From Paenalcaligenes niemegkensis (lineage in GTDB: Bacteria; Pseudomonadota; Gammaproteobacteria; Burkholderiales; Burkholderiaceae_B), in assembly GCF_022230885.1 (NCBI RefSeq), contig NZ_JAKGCT010000004.1:1116001-1180000 (forward strand): 64,000 nt of DNA, written 5' to 3'. Below are positions 45,924 through 54,141 of this stretch, piece by piece (within the stretch, counting starts at the first letter, position 1; each line of letters starts with the position of its first letter). Made by a program: the position numbers and the translations under genes. A model generated the notes under the pieces. The model was not told the DNA's origin, did not search any database, and was given only the letters and a program-made list of their open reading frames with translations.

Positions 45924-47111
45924 TTAGAACTGGTGACGCAGGCCTAAACCAACCAGCGTGGATTTCGCATCAGGTGCGAAATGTACGTTTTTGGCGTAAG
46001 AACCAATGGCGTACACGTTGGTGCGTTTGGACAGTGGGTGTGTGTAACCCAAGCTGTATGTGTTCTGGTTTTTGAACTCAGAATCAGCAGCAGCATTGCG
46101 ATCTGGCGCTGAGCGGATATCGCCCATAGTCCAAGACGCCATGACGTTACCAGCACCGACAGGAGCGCTCAGGCCAACCATGTAGGAGTTAACTTTCAAG
46201 CCGTCCAAACCTTGGAAGCTAGGAAGGAAAGCTTCGCCAGCATAGGTTTGTGTTGCAAACATACCGTGGCGAGTTTGGCCACCAGCCAAGTGCAGTTTTA
46301 CAACTTCAAAGTCGTAAGCACCACCGAGGTTCCAGCTCTTAGCTGTTACACCGCCAGTACCAACTTCTTGAATACCATTGTTGTCTTTGAACTGGTCATA
46401 GGTCAAAGCAACATTGATAGGACCGTTGGCGTAACGTAAACCTGTAGTCCAGGCTTTTTTGTTATCGTCAGGATCCTGAACACCACCAACATTCCATTTA
46501 GGATCTTGGTCGCCGTCTACGTTGAAGGAGTAGCCAACACCAAACTGGAAGCCAGAGAAGTTAGGTGTTTGGTACATGACCATGTTGTCGTAACGTGCGG
46601 TGTTAGCAGCCGAAATTACGCCACCCAGGTTAGCCTGGTCAAAGCCCAAAGCGAAAGGATCGATAGCACCGAAGTACTTGGAAGCGATGTTAGTTTGACG
46701 ACCGAAATCTAATTGACCCCAGCTATCGCCAGCCAAACCTAGAGTGGCTTGACGTCCAAACAAACGACCGCTTTGAGCCGAGTTACCTGTACCCAGGTTA
46801 AAACCGCTCTCGAGTTGGAATACAGCGCGCAGACCGTTACCCAAATCTTCGGAGCCTTTTAGACCCCAACGGTTGCCAGACTGAATACCATTGATCATAC
46901 CTGTACGCTTGGCATCAAAACCAACACGACCGTCTGCTGCGTATGGGTTAAGGGTGCGACCATTGTCATCGACGCCAGGAAGAGCCGAACCTTTGATCTT
47001 GTTGTAACCAATACCGCCGTCAAGAATACCGTACAGTGTTACAGATGTGTCTGCCTGAGCGACGCCGGCGAAACCGACCATCAGAGCAGCAGCTAGCAGA
47101 GTCTTTTTCAT
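45924..47111 (-). CDS. Gram-negative general porin (Burkholderiales type)
   Basis: This outer-membrane beta-barrel is a trimeric diffusion channel. It has a signal peptide MKKTLLAAALMVGFAGVAQA cleaved at residue 20, then the typical opening SVTLYGILDGGIGYNK. A long barrel follows with GSRLFGR-like loops, including the conserved segment NRWGLKGSEDLGNGLRAVF. The C-terminus LGLRHQF ends in the terminal phenylalanine needed for BAM recognition. It is 395 residues. The ATG at 47111 has GGAGA nine bases upstream. Porins of this kind are often controlled by OmpR/RisA-like regulators; no site is proven here. Confidence 0.94.
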   Translation of the reverse strand: MKKTLLAAALMVGFAGVAQADTSVTLYGILDGGIGYNKIKGSALPGVDDNGRTLNPYAADGRVGFDAKRTGMINGIQSGNRWGLKGSEDLGNGLRAVFQLESGFNLGTGNSAQSGRLFGRQATLGLAGDSWGQLDFGRQTNIASKYFGAIDPFALGFDQANLGGVISAANTARYDNMVMYQTPNFSGFQFGVGYSFNVDGDQDPKWNVGGVQDPDDNKKAWTTGLRYANGPINVALTYDQFKDNNGIQEVGTGGVTAKSWNLGGAYDFEVVKLHLAGGQTRHGMFATQTYAGEAFLPSFQGLDGLKVNSYMVGLSAPVGAGNVMASWTMGDIRSAPDRNAAADSEFKNQNTYSLGYTHPLSKRTNVYAIGSYAKNVHFAPDAKSTLVGLGLRHQF

Positions 47112-47640
47112 GTAAGAAATCTCCGTGGATTTTTTGAGTAAATCAGAGCAGCCCAACAACCTTGTGTGCTGCTGCTCTTTCTAACTCCGCAATGGGAAGT
47201 TGAAGCTATTGCATCAAACTTCCGGCTCCTTGACCATTGTTTGTGTGCTTTAACAGTCAGATCGCTCTCTTTCTGTAGCCAATAAGCCACAAAACAGTGG
47301 AAATGGTGCCACAAACCTAGGGTTTACCCTTGCATCAATATTGCCTCAGCCTGGCATCAAAATACTTTGAAGCAAAAACTTAGATTTATGCTCTAAACAA
47401 TTGAATTATATGGATTTTTATTTAAATTTTAATTTTGCCATTACACGCTGCCTGGAGACACTCACTCCAAATACTGAGCTCCTATGCAGCTAAGCTGACC
47501 CCACATTGCAAGTCACTATCACCGAAGCAACCCTCAAAAGCGGCGAGCTACCCGCACACACCTTCCCAGAAAGTAGCAGACACAAAAAAACCGAGCCTGG
47601 GCTCGGTTAATTTTTTCTTTAGCGTAACGCTAAAACTGCT
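47112..47640. other. Region between porin gene and tRNA-Leu(GAG)
   Basis: This stretch of about 530 bases is AT-rich and has no supported gene. It must hold the porin promoter and a long leader. A short palindrome GGGT-TT-ACCC near 47319 is visible but unassigned. The tRNA terminator lies at its right end. Confidence 0.5.
47584..47610 (-). terminator. Terminator of tRNA-Leu(GAG)
   Basis: A perfect 9-bp inverted repeat (47589-47597 and 47600-47608) is followed, on the minus strand, by a run of T. It is about 30 bases past the tRNA 3' end. Confidence 0.85.
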
Positions 47641-47725
47641 TGGTGCCGACGGCGAGAATCGAACTCGCATAGCTTTCGCCACTACCCCCTCAAGATAGCG
47701 TGTCTACCAATTCCACCACGTCGGC
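47641..47725 (-). tRNA. leuT: tRNA-Leu (anticodon GAG)
   Basis: The minus strand folds as a class II tRNA of 85 bases including encoded CCA. It has a 7-bp acceptor stem GCCGACG/CGTCGGC, the D-arm GGTGGAATTGGTAGACAC, an anticodon loop with GAG, a long variable arm and TTCGATTC in the T loop. It reads CTT/CTC leucine codons. Confidence 0.95.
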
Positions 47726-47763
47726 AGTGCTTTCAAAAACATATAAAAGCAAGTAAGAGCGGT

Positions 47764-47791
47764 ATTCTAGCACGAAAAACCCATATAGCAA
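47764..47791 (-). promoter_or_regulatory. Candidate promoter of tRNA-Leu(GAG)
   Basis: Minus-strand TTGCTA (47786-47791) and TAGAAT (47764-47769) are 16 bases apart, placing a transcription start about 30 bases before the tRNA. Confidence 0.5.
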
Positions 47792-47918
47792 GCCGTACCG
47801 TTCGAATTTAATGCTTTATTAAGAAATAACAAGCAAATGATGCACCAACCACGCAACAATTCATGCCAGTCTGCAAATGCCCCAAACCACTCTTAAACGT
47901 TAATAAGCATTCTATTAC

Positions 47919-48486
47919 TTAAAAATTGAAGGTATAGCTAAGCTGCAGAAGATCAAGCCCGGGATTAGGTTTCTTAATGCTTGCATTCGAATAATGCGAA
48001 TACCTCAAGCTAAGGCGCTGGTTATCGGTTATGCGTACACCTACCCCAACCTGGTCAGCGAACTGGAATGCCGTGCCCATGCGCTTGCCGGCAAACTTAA
48101 CGGAAGAAAATACCGACGGGCCTATACCTGCTTCCAGATACCAACGCTCGGAAACCCAGTATCTAAGCATGGGGGTAGCCGTTAACTGCCACACACTGGA
48201 CGACGAGCTGCTTCTTTTTGCATGCCAATACGCGAGCCCTACTTCTGCCTGAAGGTTTAGAGGACGGCCAAAAGGTCCGTAGACCACAAGGTGCGGCTGT
48301 TCCAAGCCGCCTCGATGCGCTTGTAATCATCACCTAAGCCGTAGCGCACACTTACGCCCTGCTCATCTTGCGCCATTAGCGAAGGAGACGCCATCGCCAT
48401 CGCACTCGCCACCCCAACCCCCAGCAACGTTTTTTTACCGTAGAAACTCTGCGCTTTAGCTCACCGACTTGCTGCGTGTCTACCAT
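47919..48486 (-). CDS. pagL: Lipid A 3-O-deacylase PagL, two frameshifts
   Basis: PagL is an outer-membrane hydrolase that removes the 3-O-linked acyl chain of lipid A. The C-terminal half shows the catalytic His and Ser in RYSHYSNASIKKPNPG, with a barrel-type end LLQLSYTFNF. Two frame breaks precede it: a run of seven A (plus-strand T at 48430-48436) within the signal peptide, and a site around 48302-48305. Adding one base at each gives a 189-residue protein. It starts with ATG 48486, preceded by AGGAAAG, and has a signal peptide KKTLLGVGVASAMAMA. Two breaks in a non-essential gene make real decay possible, but both look like the other single-base losses in this window. Confidence 0.8.
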
Positions 48487-48788
48487 CAGACTTTCCTTAT
48501 TCGTTATTTTGAATGGCAATAAACCTTTGCCGTCTGCTCATCAGAACATGATGAAGCTATTGAACATCAAATCATTCATCAACGCCATGCCAAGAGCGGA
48601 ATCGGTTAATTGCCAAACACCACTATCAGCATGAAGGACGAAAATTTCTTACACGAAGGGATAACAAAAAAGCCGACACCCCAACAGGAGACATCGGCTT
48701 TAAAGCTTACACCTAAATCAGACTATTTAGCTGTAATAGAACTATCTAAAACGTAATGATAGTGTCGCGTGACAAGCACGCGACACTA
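48487..48788. other. secG-pagL intergenic region
   Basis: About 300 bases without a gene hold the pagL promoter side and two hairpins at its right end that close the tpiA-secG transcript. Confidence 0.6.
48666..48701 (-). terminator. Intrinsic terminator downstream of secG
   Basis: An 8-bp stem (48669-48676 with 48694-48701) is followed on the minus strand by six T. It would stop transcripts from tpiA-secG. Confidence 0.7.
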
Positions 48789-48790
48789 TC
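48758..48790 (-). repeat. Perfect 14-bp inverted repeat overlapping the secG stop codon
   Basis: Arms 48758-48771 and 48777-48790 are exact complements around a 5-base loop. The hairpin begins inside the secG stop codon and is not followed by a strong T run, so it may protect the mRNA 3' end, with termination at the second hairpin about 90 bases on. Confidence 0.65.
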
Positions 48791-49337
48791 ACTCGGTCGG
48801 CGTAGTCCCGGCTGCAGGCGACTCGGACTCTTGCTGCCCTGCTTCTTGCGGAGCTTCTTCAGACGTGGCATCAGGCGCCACATCCGTAGGCTCTTCAGCA
48901 GCTGCGTTATCGTTAACTTCAGGAGCCTGCTGAGCAGAGGGCACCTCAGGTGTGGCGGGGATCTCTGGTGTCGCAGGCACAGCGGGTACAGCCGGAACAC
49001 TGGCATCTGGCGCCTGCGGAACGCTAGGCACTGGCGCGACCATACCAGGAACCACCGACTCAAATCCGTGCATCACACCACCCGCCTCTTGGGCTGCTGG
49101 CCTATGTGCCTGCCACGCAAGAGAACCCGTCGAAACAAAAAACACAATAGCCGCCCATTTTGTCATCCGTGACAAAAAGTTTGCCGCACCGGCGGAACCG
49201 AACATACTACCAGCTGAGCCGCCGCCAAAAGCGGAACCCATATCGGCCCCTTTACCTTGTTGCAGCAAAACCAGAGCGATAATGGCAAGCGAGGAAATAA
49301 CCTGTACCGCTTGCAACATTGATGACAGCGTTAACAT
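48789..49337 (-). CDS. secG: Protein translocase subunit SecG with long acidic/proline tail
   Basis: SecG is a two-helix subunit of the SecYEG channel. Residues 1-80 are a normal SecG: helix one, the QQGKGADMGSAFGGGSA loop, then TKWAAIVFFVSTGSLAW as helix two. Residues 85-182 are an added Pro/Ala/Glu-rich tail with repeated PAVPATPEIPATPEVP-like units, making the protein 182 residues against about 110 in E. coli. Pro/Ala tails occur in other Burkholderiales SecG, but this one is long. It lies 16 bases after tpiA. Confidence 0.93.
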   Translation of the reverse strand: MLTLSSMLQAVQVISSLAIIALVLLQQGKGADMGSAFGGGSAGSMFGSAGAANFLSRMTKWAAIVFFVSTGSLAWQAHRPAAQEAGGVMHGFESVVPGMVAPVPSVPQAPDASVPAVPAVPATPEIPATPEVPSAQQAPEVNDNAAAEEPTDVAPDATSEEAPQEAGQQESESPAAGTTPTE

Positions 49338-49353
49338 TTAAAGACTCCGAGGC

Positions 49354-50103
49354 CTACACGGCCGCTATACGTAAAAATTCTTCGGCATTAAGCGCCGCAC
49401 CACCCACCAACGCGCCGTCGATATCGGGCATGGCAAACAATTGAGAAGCGTTAGTGCCATTCACACTACCGCCATATAAAATTCGAACTTGACCGGCACC
49501 GCCCTGCTTCAGCAAACTGCGAATGTACGCATGCACATGCTGAGCCTGCTCTGGTGTCGCACTTTTACCCGTACCAATGGCCCACACTGGCTCGTAAGCC
49601 ACTACGACGCCGGATACAGACGCGGCCGCAAGGTCGAGCAAAGGCTGAAGTTGCGCCAACACCACAGCTTCTGTCTCGCCAGCCTCGTGCTGCTCATCGG
49701 TTTCACCCACACAGAACACAGGAGTAAGCCCTGCATTCAAGGCCTGGACCGCCTTTAACGCTACAGCCTCATGACTTTCAGCATGACGCAGACGGCGCTC
49801 GGAGTGACCCACAAGCACCCACTCACAAGCAAAGTCACGCAGCATCTGGGCCGACGTTTCACCGGTGTATGCGCCCTGGCTCTCGGAGCTTACATCTTGC
49901 GCGCCCCATTGAATAGCAGAGCCAAACAACGCCGCCTGCACTTGCGCCAAATAAGGGAATGGGACACAAACAGCAACCTCAACCGACTCTGCACATGGCG
50001 GCGAGCTGAGTAATGCATTAAGCAAAGATGCGTTCGCCTCAAGCGACGCATTCATCTTCCAGTTGCCCATTACCAGGCGTTTACGAGCTACGTGATTTGT
50101 CAT
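49354..50103 (-). CDS. tpiA: Triosephosphate isomerase
   Basis: TpiA interconverts dihydroxyacetone phosphate and glyceraldehyde 3-phosphate. Substrate residues Asn14 and Lys16 are in MGNWKMN, the catalytic histidine in LVGHSERR and the catalytic glutamate in VAYEPVWAIGTGKSA, followed by the phosphate loop ILYGGSVNG. The ATG at 50103 has GAGGG upstream and gives 249 residues. Confidence 0.96.
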   Translation of the reverse strand: MTNHVARKRLVMGNWKMNASLEANASLLNALLSSPPCAESVEVAVCVPFPYLAQVQAALFGSAIQWGAQDVSSESQGAYTGETSAQMLRDFACEWVLVGHSERRLRHAESHEAVALKAVQALNAGLTPVFCVGETDEQHEAGETEAVVLAQLQPLLDLAAASVSGVVVAYEPVWAIGTGKSATPEQAQHVHAYIRSLLKQGGAGQVRILYGGSVNGTNASQLFAMPDIDGALVGGAALNAEEFLRIAAV

Positions 50104-50347
50104 TGCCCTCGGGGAAAAAACTGCGAAGTAGCCCAAGAAAACAATGGCATAACAACGCTATTAAATCAGTCAACCGAGCATTGTAGCGCGATGCGCTGTT
50201 ATGCACCTAATACCTGTCGAAAATAAACACAATTTTATTATGCTTTGAAAAGAGAGTGGTCATTACTTTTTCCAGGCCAGGTATTGAAAAGGAGTGGCCA
50301 CATCGTAGTGTCCATGCCACCCCTCACTTCCCACATGACAATGGAGA

Positions 50348-51327
50348 CTAGTGTGTCACTTTAAGAATGATCTTCCCGATTTGTTCGCCCGCATCCATCA
50401 TCACATGCGCATCGCTCGCCTGCTCCAAGTCAAAGGTGGCGTAAATCAAAGGCTTGAGCTTCCCTGACTCCAGCAAAGGCCACACTTCTGTCTGCAAACT
50501 TGCTGCAATACCGGATTTGAACTCACTAGTACGTGGGCGCAGCGTAGAACCCGTAATTACCAGACGGCGGGTCAGCACCTGAGAAAAATCAATCTGCGCC
50601 TTAACACCACCCTGCAACGCAATAATCACAATTCGGCCATCGTTAGCCAAACACTTAATATCGCGATTAATGTAATCTCCCGCCACCATATCAAGAATGA
50701 CATCCACACCCTTGCCATCGGTGGACTCTTTGACAACATCTTCAAATTGCTGCGTGCGGTAATTAATACCAGTCGCGCCCAGGCCCTCCACCGCAGCCAC
50801 CCGCTCATCGCTTCCCACTGTTGCAAAAACCTTATGCCCACGGGCTACAGCCAACTGAATAGCCGTCGTTCCGATCCCGCTAGCACCGCCGTGCACCAAA
50901 AGTGACTCTGTCCCTTTCAGCCCTGCACGATCAAACACATTGCTCCAAACCGTAAAAAGGTCTCCGGCAATCCTGCCGCTTCAACGTAACCCAAACCGGC
51001 GGGAATAGGCAAACAATGGCCAGCGTCGACTACGCAAAACTCAGCGTATCCGCCACCGGCAACCAAGGCACACACCTTGTCACCCAACGCGAAACCCGTA
51101 CCGTCAAGATCTCCCCCTGCAATTTCGCCCGCCACTTCAAGGCCAGGCAAGTCGGAAGCTCCCGGCGGAGGCGGATAAATACCTTTGCGCTGCATGACAT
51201 CAGGGCGATTCACCCCCGCTGCATGTATCTTAATCAGCACCTGCCCCGCGCCGGGCTCAGGCATAGGACGCTCAACAAGCATCAGAACTTCGGGACCACC
51301 AGGTTGAGAAATTTCCACAGCTTTCAT
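50348..51327 (-). CDS. NAD(P)H:quinone oxidoreductase, zeta-crystallin/PIG3 type, frameshifted
   Basis: This medium-chain dehydrogenase-like protein lacks the zinc ligands of alcohol dehydrogenases and is expected to reduce quinones with NADPH. An N-terminal GroES-like domain starts MKAVEISQPGGPEVL, and the Rossmann domain has HGGASGIGTTAIQLA. The frame breaks in a run of five A on the plus strand (50954-50958). One added base gives LPETFFTVWSNVFDRAGL and a complete 326-residue protein. The ATG at 51327 has AAGGAG upstream. It stands alone between tpiA and the tRNA pair. Confidence 0.9.
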
Positions 51328-51389
51328 TACAAACTCCTTTAGCATTGTCGTGATCAGTGTATTCGATTCAGCCCCCTCGCGAACTAGGT

Positions 51390-51417
51390 GTGACAAAACA
51401 AAAAAGTACGGTATAGT
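51390..51417 (+). promoter_or_regulatory. Candidate promoter of tRNA-Ser/tRNA-Leu pair
   Basis: GTGACA (51390-51395) and TATAGT (51412-51417) are 16 bases apart, a strong sigma-70 match about 110 bases upstream of the first tRNA. Confidence 0.6.
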
Positions 51418-51524
51418 CTTGCCCTTTAGTGGCAAATTACACAGGGGCATCAAAAGTGCCTATGCTTAATTTTCCACACGGCTCTTAGTACGCACGCCCT
51501 ACCCGGCCGTGGAAATTTGCCAAA

Positions 51525-51614
51525 GGAAGCGTGCCAGAGCGGTTGAATGGACTGGTCTTGAAAACCAGCGATGGGGTAACCCATCCGTGAGTTCGAATCT
51601 CACCGCTTCCGCCA
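51525..51614 (+). tRNA. serT: tRNA-Ser (anticodon TGA)
   Basis: A 90-base class II tRNA including encoded CCA, with acceptor stem GGAAGCG/CGCTTCC, anticodon loop CTTGAAA with TGA, a long variable arm and TTCGAATC in the T loop. Confidence 0.96.
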
Positions 51615-51633
51615 TACACTAGTTTGAAAATCC

Positions 51634-51719
51634 GCACCCATGGCGGAATAGGTAGACGCAAGAGACTTAAAATCTCTCGACCTCTGGTCGTCCCGGTTCG
51701 ATTCCGGGTGGGTGCACCA
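51634..51719 (+). tRNA. leuZ: tRNA-Leu (anticodon TAA)
   Basis: An 86-base class II tRNA including CCA, with acceptor stem GCACCCA/TGGGTGC, anticodon TAA in ACTTAAAAT, a variable arm and GGTTCGATTCC. It follows tRNA-Ser by 19 bases and borders the accessory patch to its right. Confidence 0.96.
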
Positions 51720-51770
51720 TCTATTGATGGTAAGTAGCTCTAACCCGCTATGCAGGATGAAACGCAATTC

Positions 51771-51793
51771 AGGCTCCGCAAGGAGCCTTTTTT
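51771..51793 (+). terminator. Terminator of the tRNA-Ser/tRNA-Leu transcript
   Basis: A 7-bp stem AGGCTCC/GGAGCCT with a GCAA loop is followed by a T run, about 50 bases past the second tRNA. Confidence 0.85.
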
Positions 51794-51893
51794 GTGCCTG
51801 CAAGAAACAGGTCTGTGTGTTTTTAGGGGACTTTCTTCTGCCGCTTTGCGGGCATCATGGGCATGGGCTTGCGTTGATTCCGTGATCAGATAT

Positions 51894-52079
51894 TTAACGG
51901 GAGACCATCCCGCCATCGATCAACGGTGCTGCCATGCCGTGTAGTCGGCGTCGGGACCCGCCAGCAGGGACACCCGCGCAATAGGCGTTGACGGTGATGT
52001 CGTCGGCCGCAAGTTCGCGGGCGGCAGCCTGAGTAAGTGCACATACGGCAAACCTGGTGGAGGAATAGATACCTTGCAT
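51894..52079 (-). pseudogene. Scar of a short-chain dehydrogenase/reductase gene (acetoin reductase-like)
   Basis: A 61-codon reading resembles the back half of a classical SDR. It has [20 protein letters not shown] at the active-site helix, then [12 protein letters not shown], then, after a jump, [10 protein letters not shown] as in SDR C-termini. The Rossmann half is missing, about 45 residues before the C-terminus are deleted, and the catalytic lysine of YxxxK is arginine. It cannot be a working enzyme. Right next to its 5' end lie repeated GGACATT motifs that may be an insertion-sequence end. Confidence 0.65.
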
Positions 52080-52111
52080 CGGACATTTTCAACCTACCCA
52101 GACCGGACATT
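52080..52111. repeat. Two direct copies of CGGACATT, 24 bases apart (possible IS end)
   Basis: The octamer occurs at 52080-52087 and 52104-52111. Multiple spaced copies of a short motif are typical of terminal transposase-binding sites such as those of the IS21 family, and the copies sit exactly where the SDR scar is cut off. No transposase gene is present. Confidence 0.3.
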
Positions 52112-52242
52112 AACTATCGGCTTCTGCATAATGGACCGCAGCTCCTTTTAAAGACACACAGCGTGAAACCGCGCCTTAGCGTGACAGTTATTTAAATTAG
52201 ATCTGAGGTAATACGCACATGACAGTCGAGATTAAACAAGCA

Positions 52243-52271
52243 TTGCATTTGCTATCTCAAATTGAGATAAT
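52243..52271 (+). promoter_or_regulatory. Candidate higBA promoter with operator palindrome
   Basis: TTGCAT (52243-52248) and GATAAT (52266-52271) are 17 bases apart. A perfect palindrome TATCTCAA-A-TTGAGATA (52253-52269) lies between and over the -10 element, placed as an antitoxin-bound operator would be. The predicted start point falls at about the higB start codon. Confidence 0.6.
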
Positions 52272-52277
52272 CATCAA

Positions 52278-52565
52278 GTGAGAGTCATCACAAACCGTCG
52301 ACTAATTGATTTTTCTGCTCCATACCCAGACGCCGGTGGTCCGCTGCAAGCCTGGCGCAAGGCGATGGAGTCTCATGTTTTCAGCGGCTTCGCTGCCCTG
52401 CGTCGGCAGTTCGGCAGCGTGGACAGGGTGGGTGATTTGTATGTATTCAACATTGGCGGCAATAAGTACCGTCTGATTGCATTCCTGCATTCGGCACATC
52501 AGATGGCTTACATCAAGCACGTGTTAACACACACTGAATACGACAAAGGAGATTGGAAAAAATGA
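52278..52565 (+). CDS. higB: HigB-type toxin (mRNA interferase)
   Basis: This RelE-superfamily HigB toxin is expected to cut mRNA in the ribosome. The 95-residue protein shows the family pattern MRVITNRRLIDF, PLQAWRKAM, FNIGGNKYRLIAFL and the C-terminal KHVLTHTEYDKGDWKK. It starts at GTG 52278, eight bases after a perfect palindrome. The toxin-first order and four-base overlap (ATGA) with the antitoxin gene match higBA loci. It is complete and probably functional. Confidence 0.88.
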   Translation: MRVITNRRLIDFSAPYPDAGGPLQAWRKAMESHVFSGFAALRRQFGSVDRVGDLYVFNIGGNKYRLIAFLHSAHQMAYIKHVLTHTEYDKGDWKK

Positions 52566-52984
52566 ACCTGAACGATATCAGAAGCAGTTGGGCCGCTCTG
52601 CAAGGGGCGACTGGTATTGATCCCATTCATGATGAGGCGGGCTATCACCGCATGGTCGATCTGGCTGATGCCTTAATTGAAAGTGGACTGGCAGGAAAGA
52701 ATGGAGAACTATCCGGTCTGTTTGGACTCGTTAGTGGTCTGATTGCCGACTACGACGACAAACACCACCCTCAGCCAGCGCTGCCTCCGCGCGAGATGCT
52801 GCGCTTTTTCATGGAGCAGCACGGATTGTCCCAGGCCGCGTTACCGGAAATCGGCAGTCAGGGTGTCGTATCCGAAATTCTCTCAGGGCGACGAATGCTG
52901 AATACTCGTCAGATTGCCGCTCTGGTAGCGCGGTTCCACGTCAGTGCCGACCTGTTCATTGAGCCTGCTGATCAGGCGCATTAA
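52562..52984 (+). CDS. higA: HigA-type antitoxin with helix-turn-helix
   Basis: The antitoxin should neutralise HigB and repress the operon by binding the upstream palindrome. Its N-terminal part (1-85) is an acidic toxin-binding domain; the C-terminal part (about 78-135) is an Xre-like helix-turn-helix containing MEQHGLSQAALPEIG and VVSEILSGRRMLNTRQIAAL. It is 140 residues. The start is ATG 52562, with GGAG ten bases upstream, overlapping the higB stop. Confidence 0.88.
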   Translation: MNLNDIRSSWAALQGATGIDPIHDEAGYHRMVDLADALIESGLAGKNGELSGLFGLVSGLIADYDDKHHPQPALPPREMLRFFMEQHGLSQAALPEIGSQGVVSEILSGRRMLNTRQIAALVARFHVSADLFIEPADQAH

Positions 52985-53167
52985 AGCAGCGCGGCACGGG
53001 CGGCATCGGAGAGGGGCGTGCGGACGAGATCGCCGAAACCAAAACAACACAAAGCGTGAACTCCAAGATACACCTGACCTAACGATCCAGCTGGACAAAT
53101 CCGCCTAATTTTATTTACGAAGCGCCTGCTTTAGATTGTGTGTTTGTAAACTCATTGGTTGGCGAAC
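52985..53167. other. higA-rpn intergenic stretch with a coding-like minus-strand tail
   Basis: Minus-strand bases 52982-53041 read GFGDLVRTPLSDAARAALL followed by TAA overlapping the higA stop, in GC-rich coding-like sequence, but the frame has no start or body. It may be the end of a lost gene. The rest, 53042-53167, shows nothing I can name. Confidence 0.25.
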
Positions 53168-54141
53168 ATGCAATCCTCACCTTCTCTGGTTTCGGTAGCC
53201 AGCAGCCCAGAAACATCCACACCCGGCCTATCACTGTGCAACGATCTGGTCTTCAAAATCCTGTTCGCCAAGCACCTTCCCCTGCTAACGGACCTGATCA
53301 ATGCCGTGCTACATCCCGCACCGCCCATCACGGTTCGGCGTGTATTAAATCCCCATATCCTGCCCGAAGAATTATCCGGCAAAAACATTGTGCTAGACAT
53401 ACTGGCTGAAGATGCCGACGGCCAACGCCTGGGTATAGAAATGCAATTACAGCGATTTCTGCACTGGCCTCAACGTAATATTTACGGCGTAGCACGTAGT
53501 CTGGCAAGCCAGTTGCAAGTAGGCCAGGACTACAGACTATTAAAGCCAGCTATCGGCATCAGCCTGCTGGTACATGACCTGTTCGATGAGCATCCAGACA
53601 AAGCTTGCTGGCGCTTCACGCTACGCGACGAGGAACTCCCACACGTCCAGTTGGGTCCCGCGCTACAAGTGCATATAATTGAGTTAAGCAAGGCTGAAAA
53701 GCGGCAACAACCCCCGCACCGCTACAAGCCTGGATCACCTGCCTATTGCACAACCTGAACGAGGCCGCCATGGACACCATCACCCATCCACCCGTCAAAG
53801 AAGCGCTAAAGCACCTGGAAACCCTGTATGCCGACGAAGAAATACGCCTGGCTGCCGAGCGACGCGAACAAGCCCTGGTCGATGCCGAAGACATGATCGA
53901 CTACGCTCGTCATGAAGGCGAGCAAATCGGATTACAAAAGGGTGAACAGATTGGGTTTCAGAATGCCGAACAGATTGGCCTGGAGCAGCAGCGACAAACA
54001 CTATTACGCATGTTCGAGCGCAAATTCGGTGCTCTACCTTCTCAGTATCAGTCGCAACTCTCACAAGTTGACGCCGGGCAACTACAAGCATGGACATTAA
54101 ACGTGCTAGATGCCCAGTGCATCGAAGACGTCTTCGCTTAA
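53168..54141 (+). CDS. rpn: Rpn-family PD-(D/E)XK nuclease (transposase-like), frameshifted
   Basis: Rpn/YhgA-like proteins are DNA endonucleases once annotated as transposases; some act in recombination or phage defence. The N-terminal nuclease domain has a metal site of Asp77, Glu91 and Gln93 (VLDILAEDADGQRLGIEMQ). The C-terminal part is a charged helical tail with repeated EQIG units (GEQIGLQKGEQIGFQNAEQI). The frame breaks in a run of five C (53711-53715). One added base gives PLQAWITCLLHNLNEAAM and a complete 324-residue protein. ATG 53168 is preferred over TTG 53159. A possible internal start at 53770 is described in the findings. Confidence 0.82.

Noticed and set aside
53892..53990. 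CRISPR-like or tandem DNA repeat at the EQIG units
   Set aside because: The repeat is at protein level within the rpn helical tail; the DNA copies are imperfect and there are no spacers.
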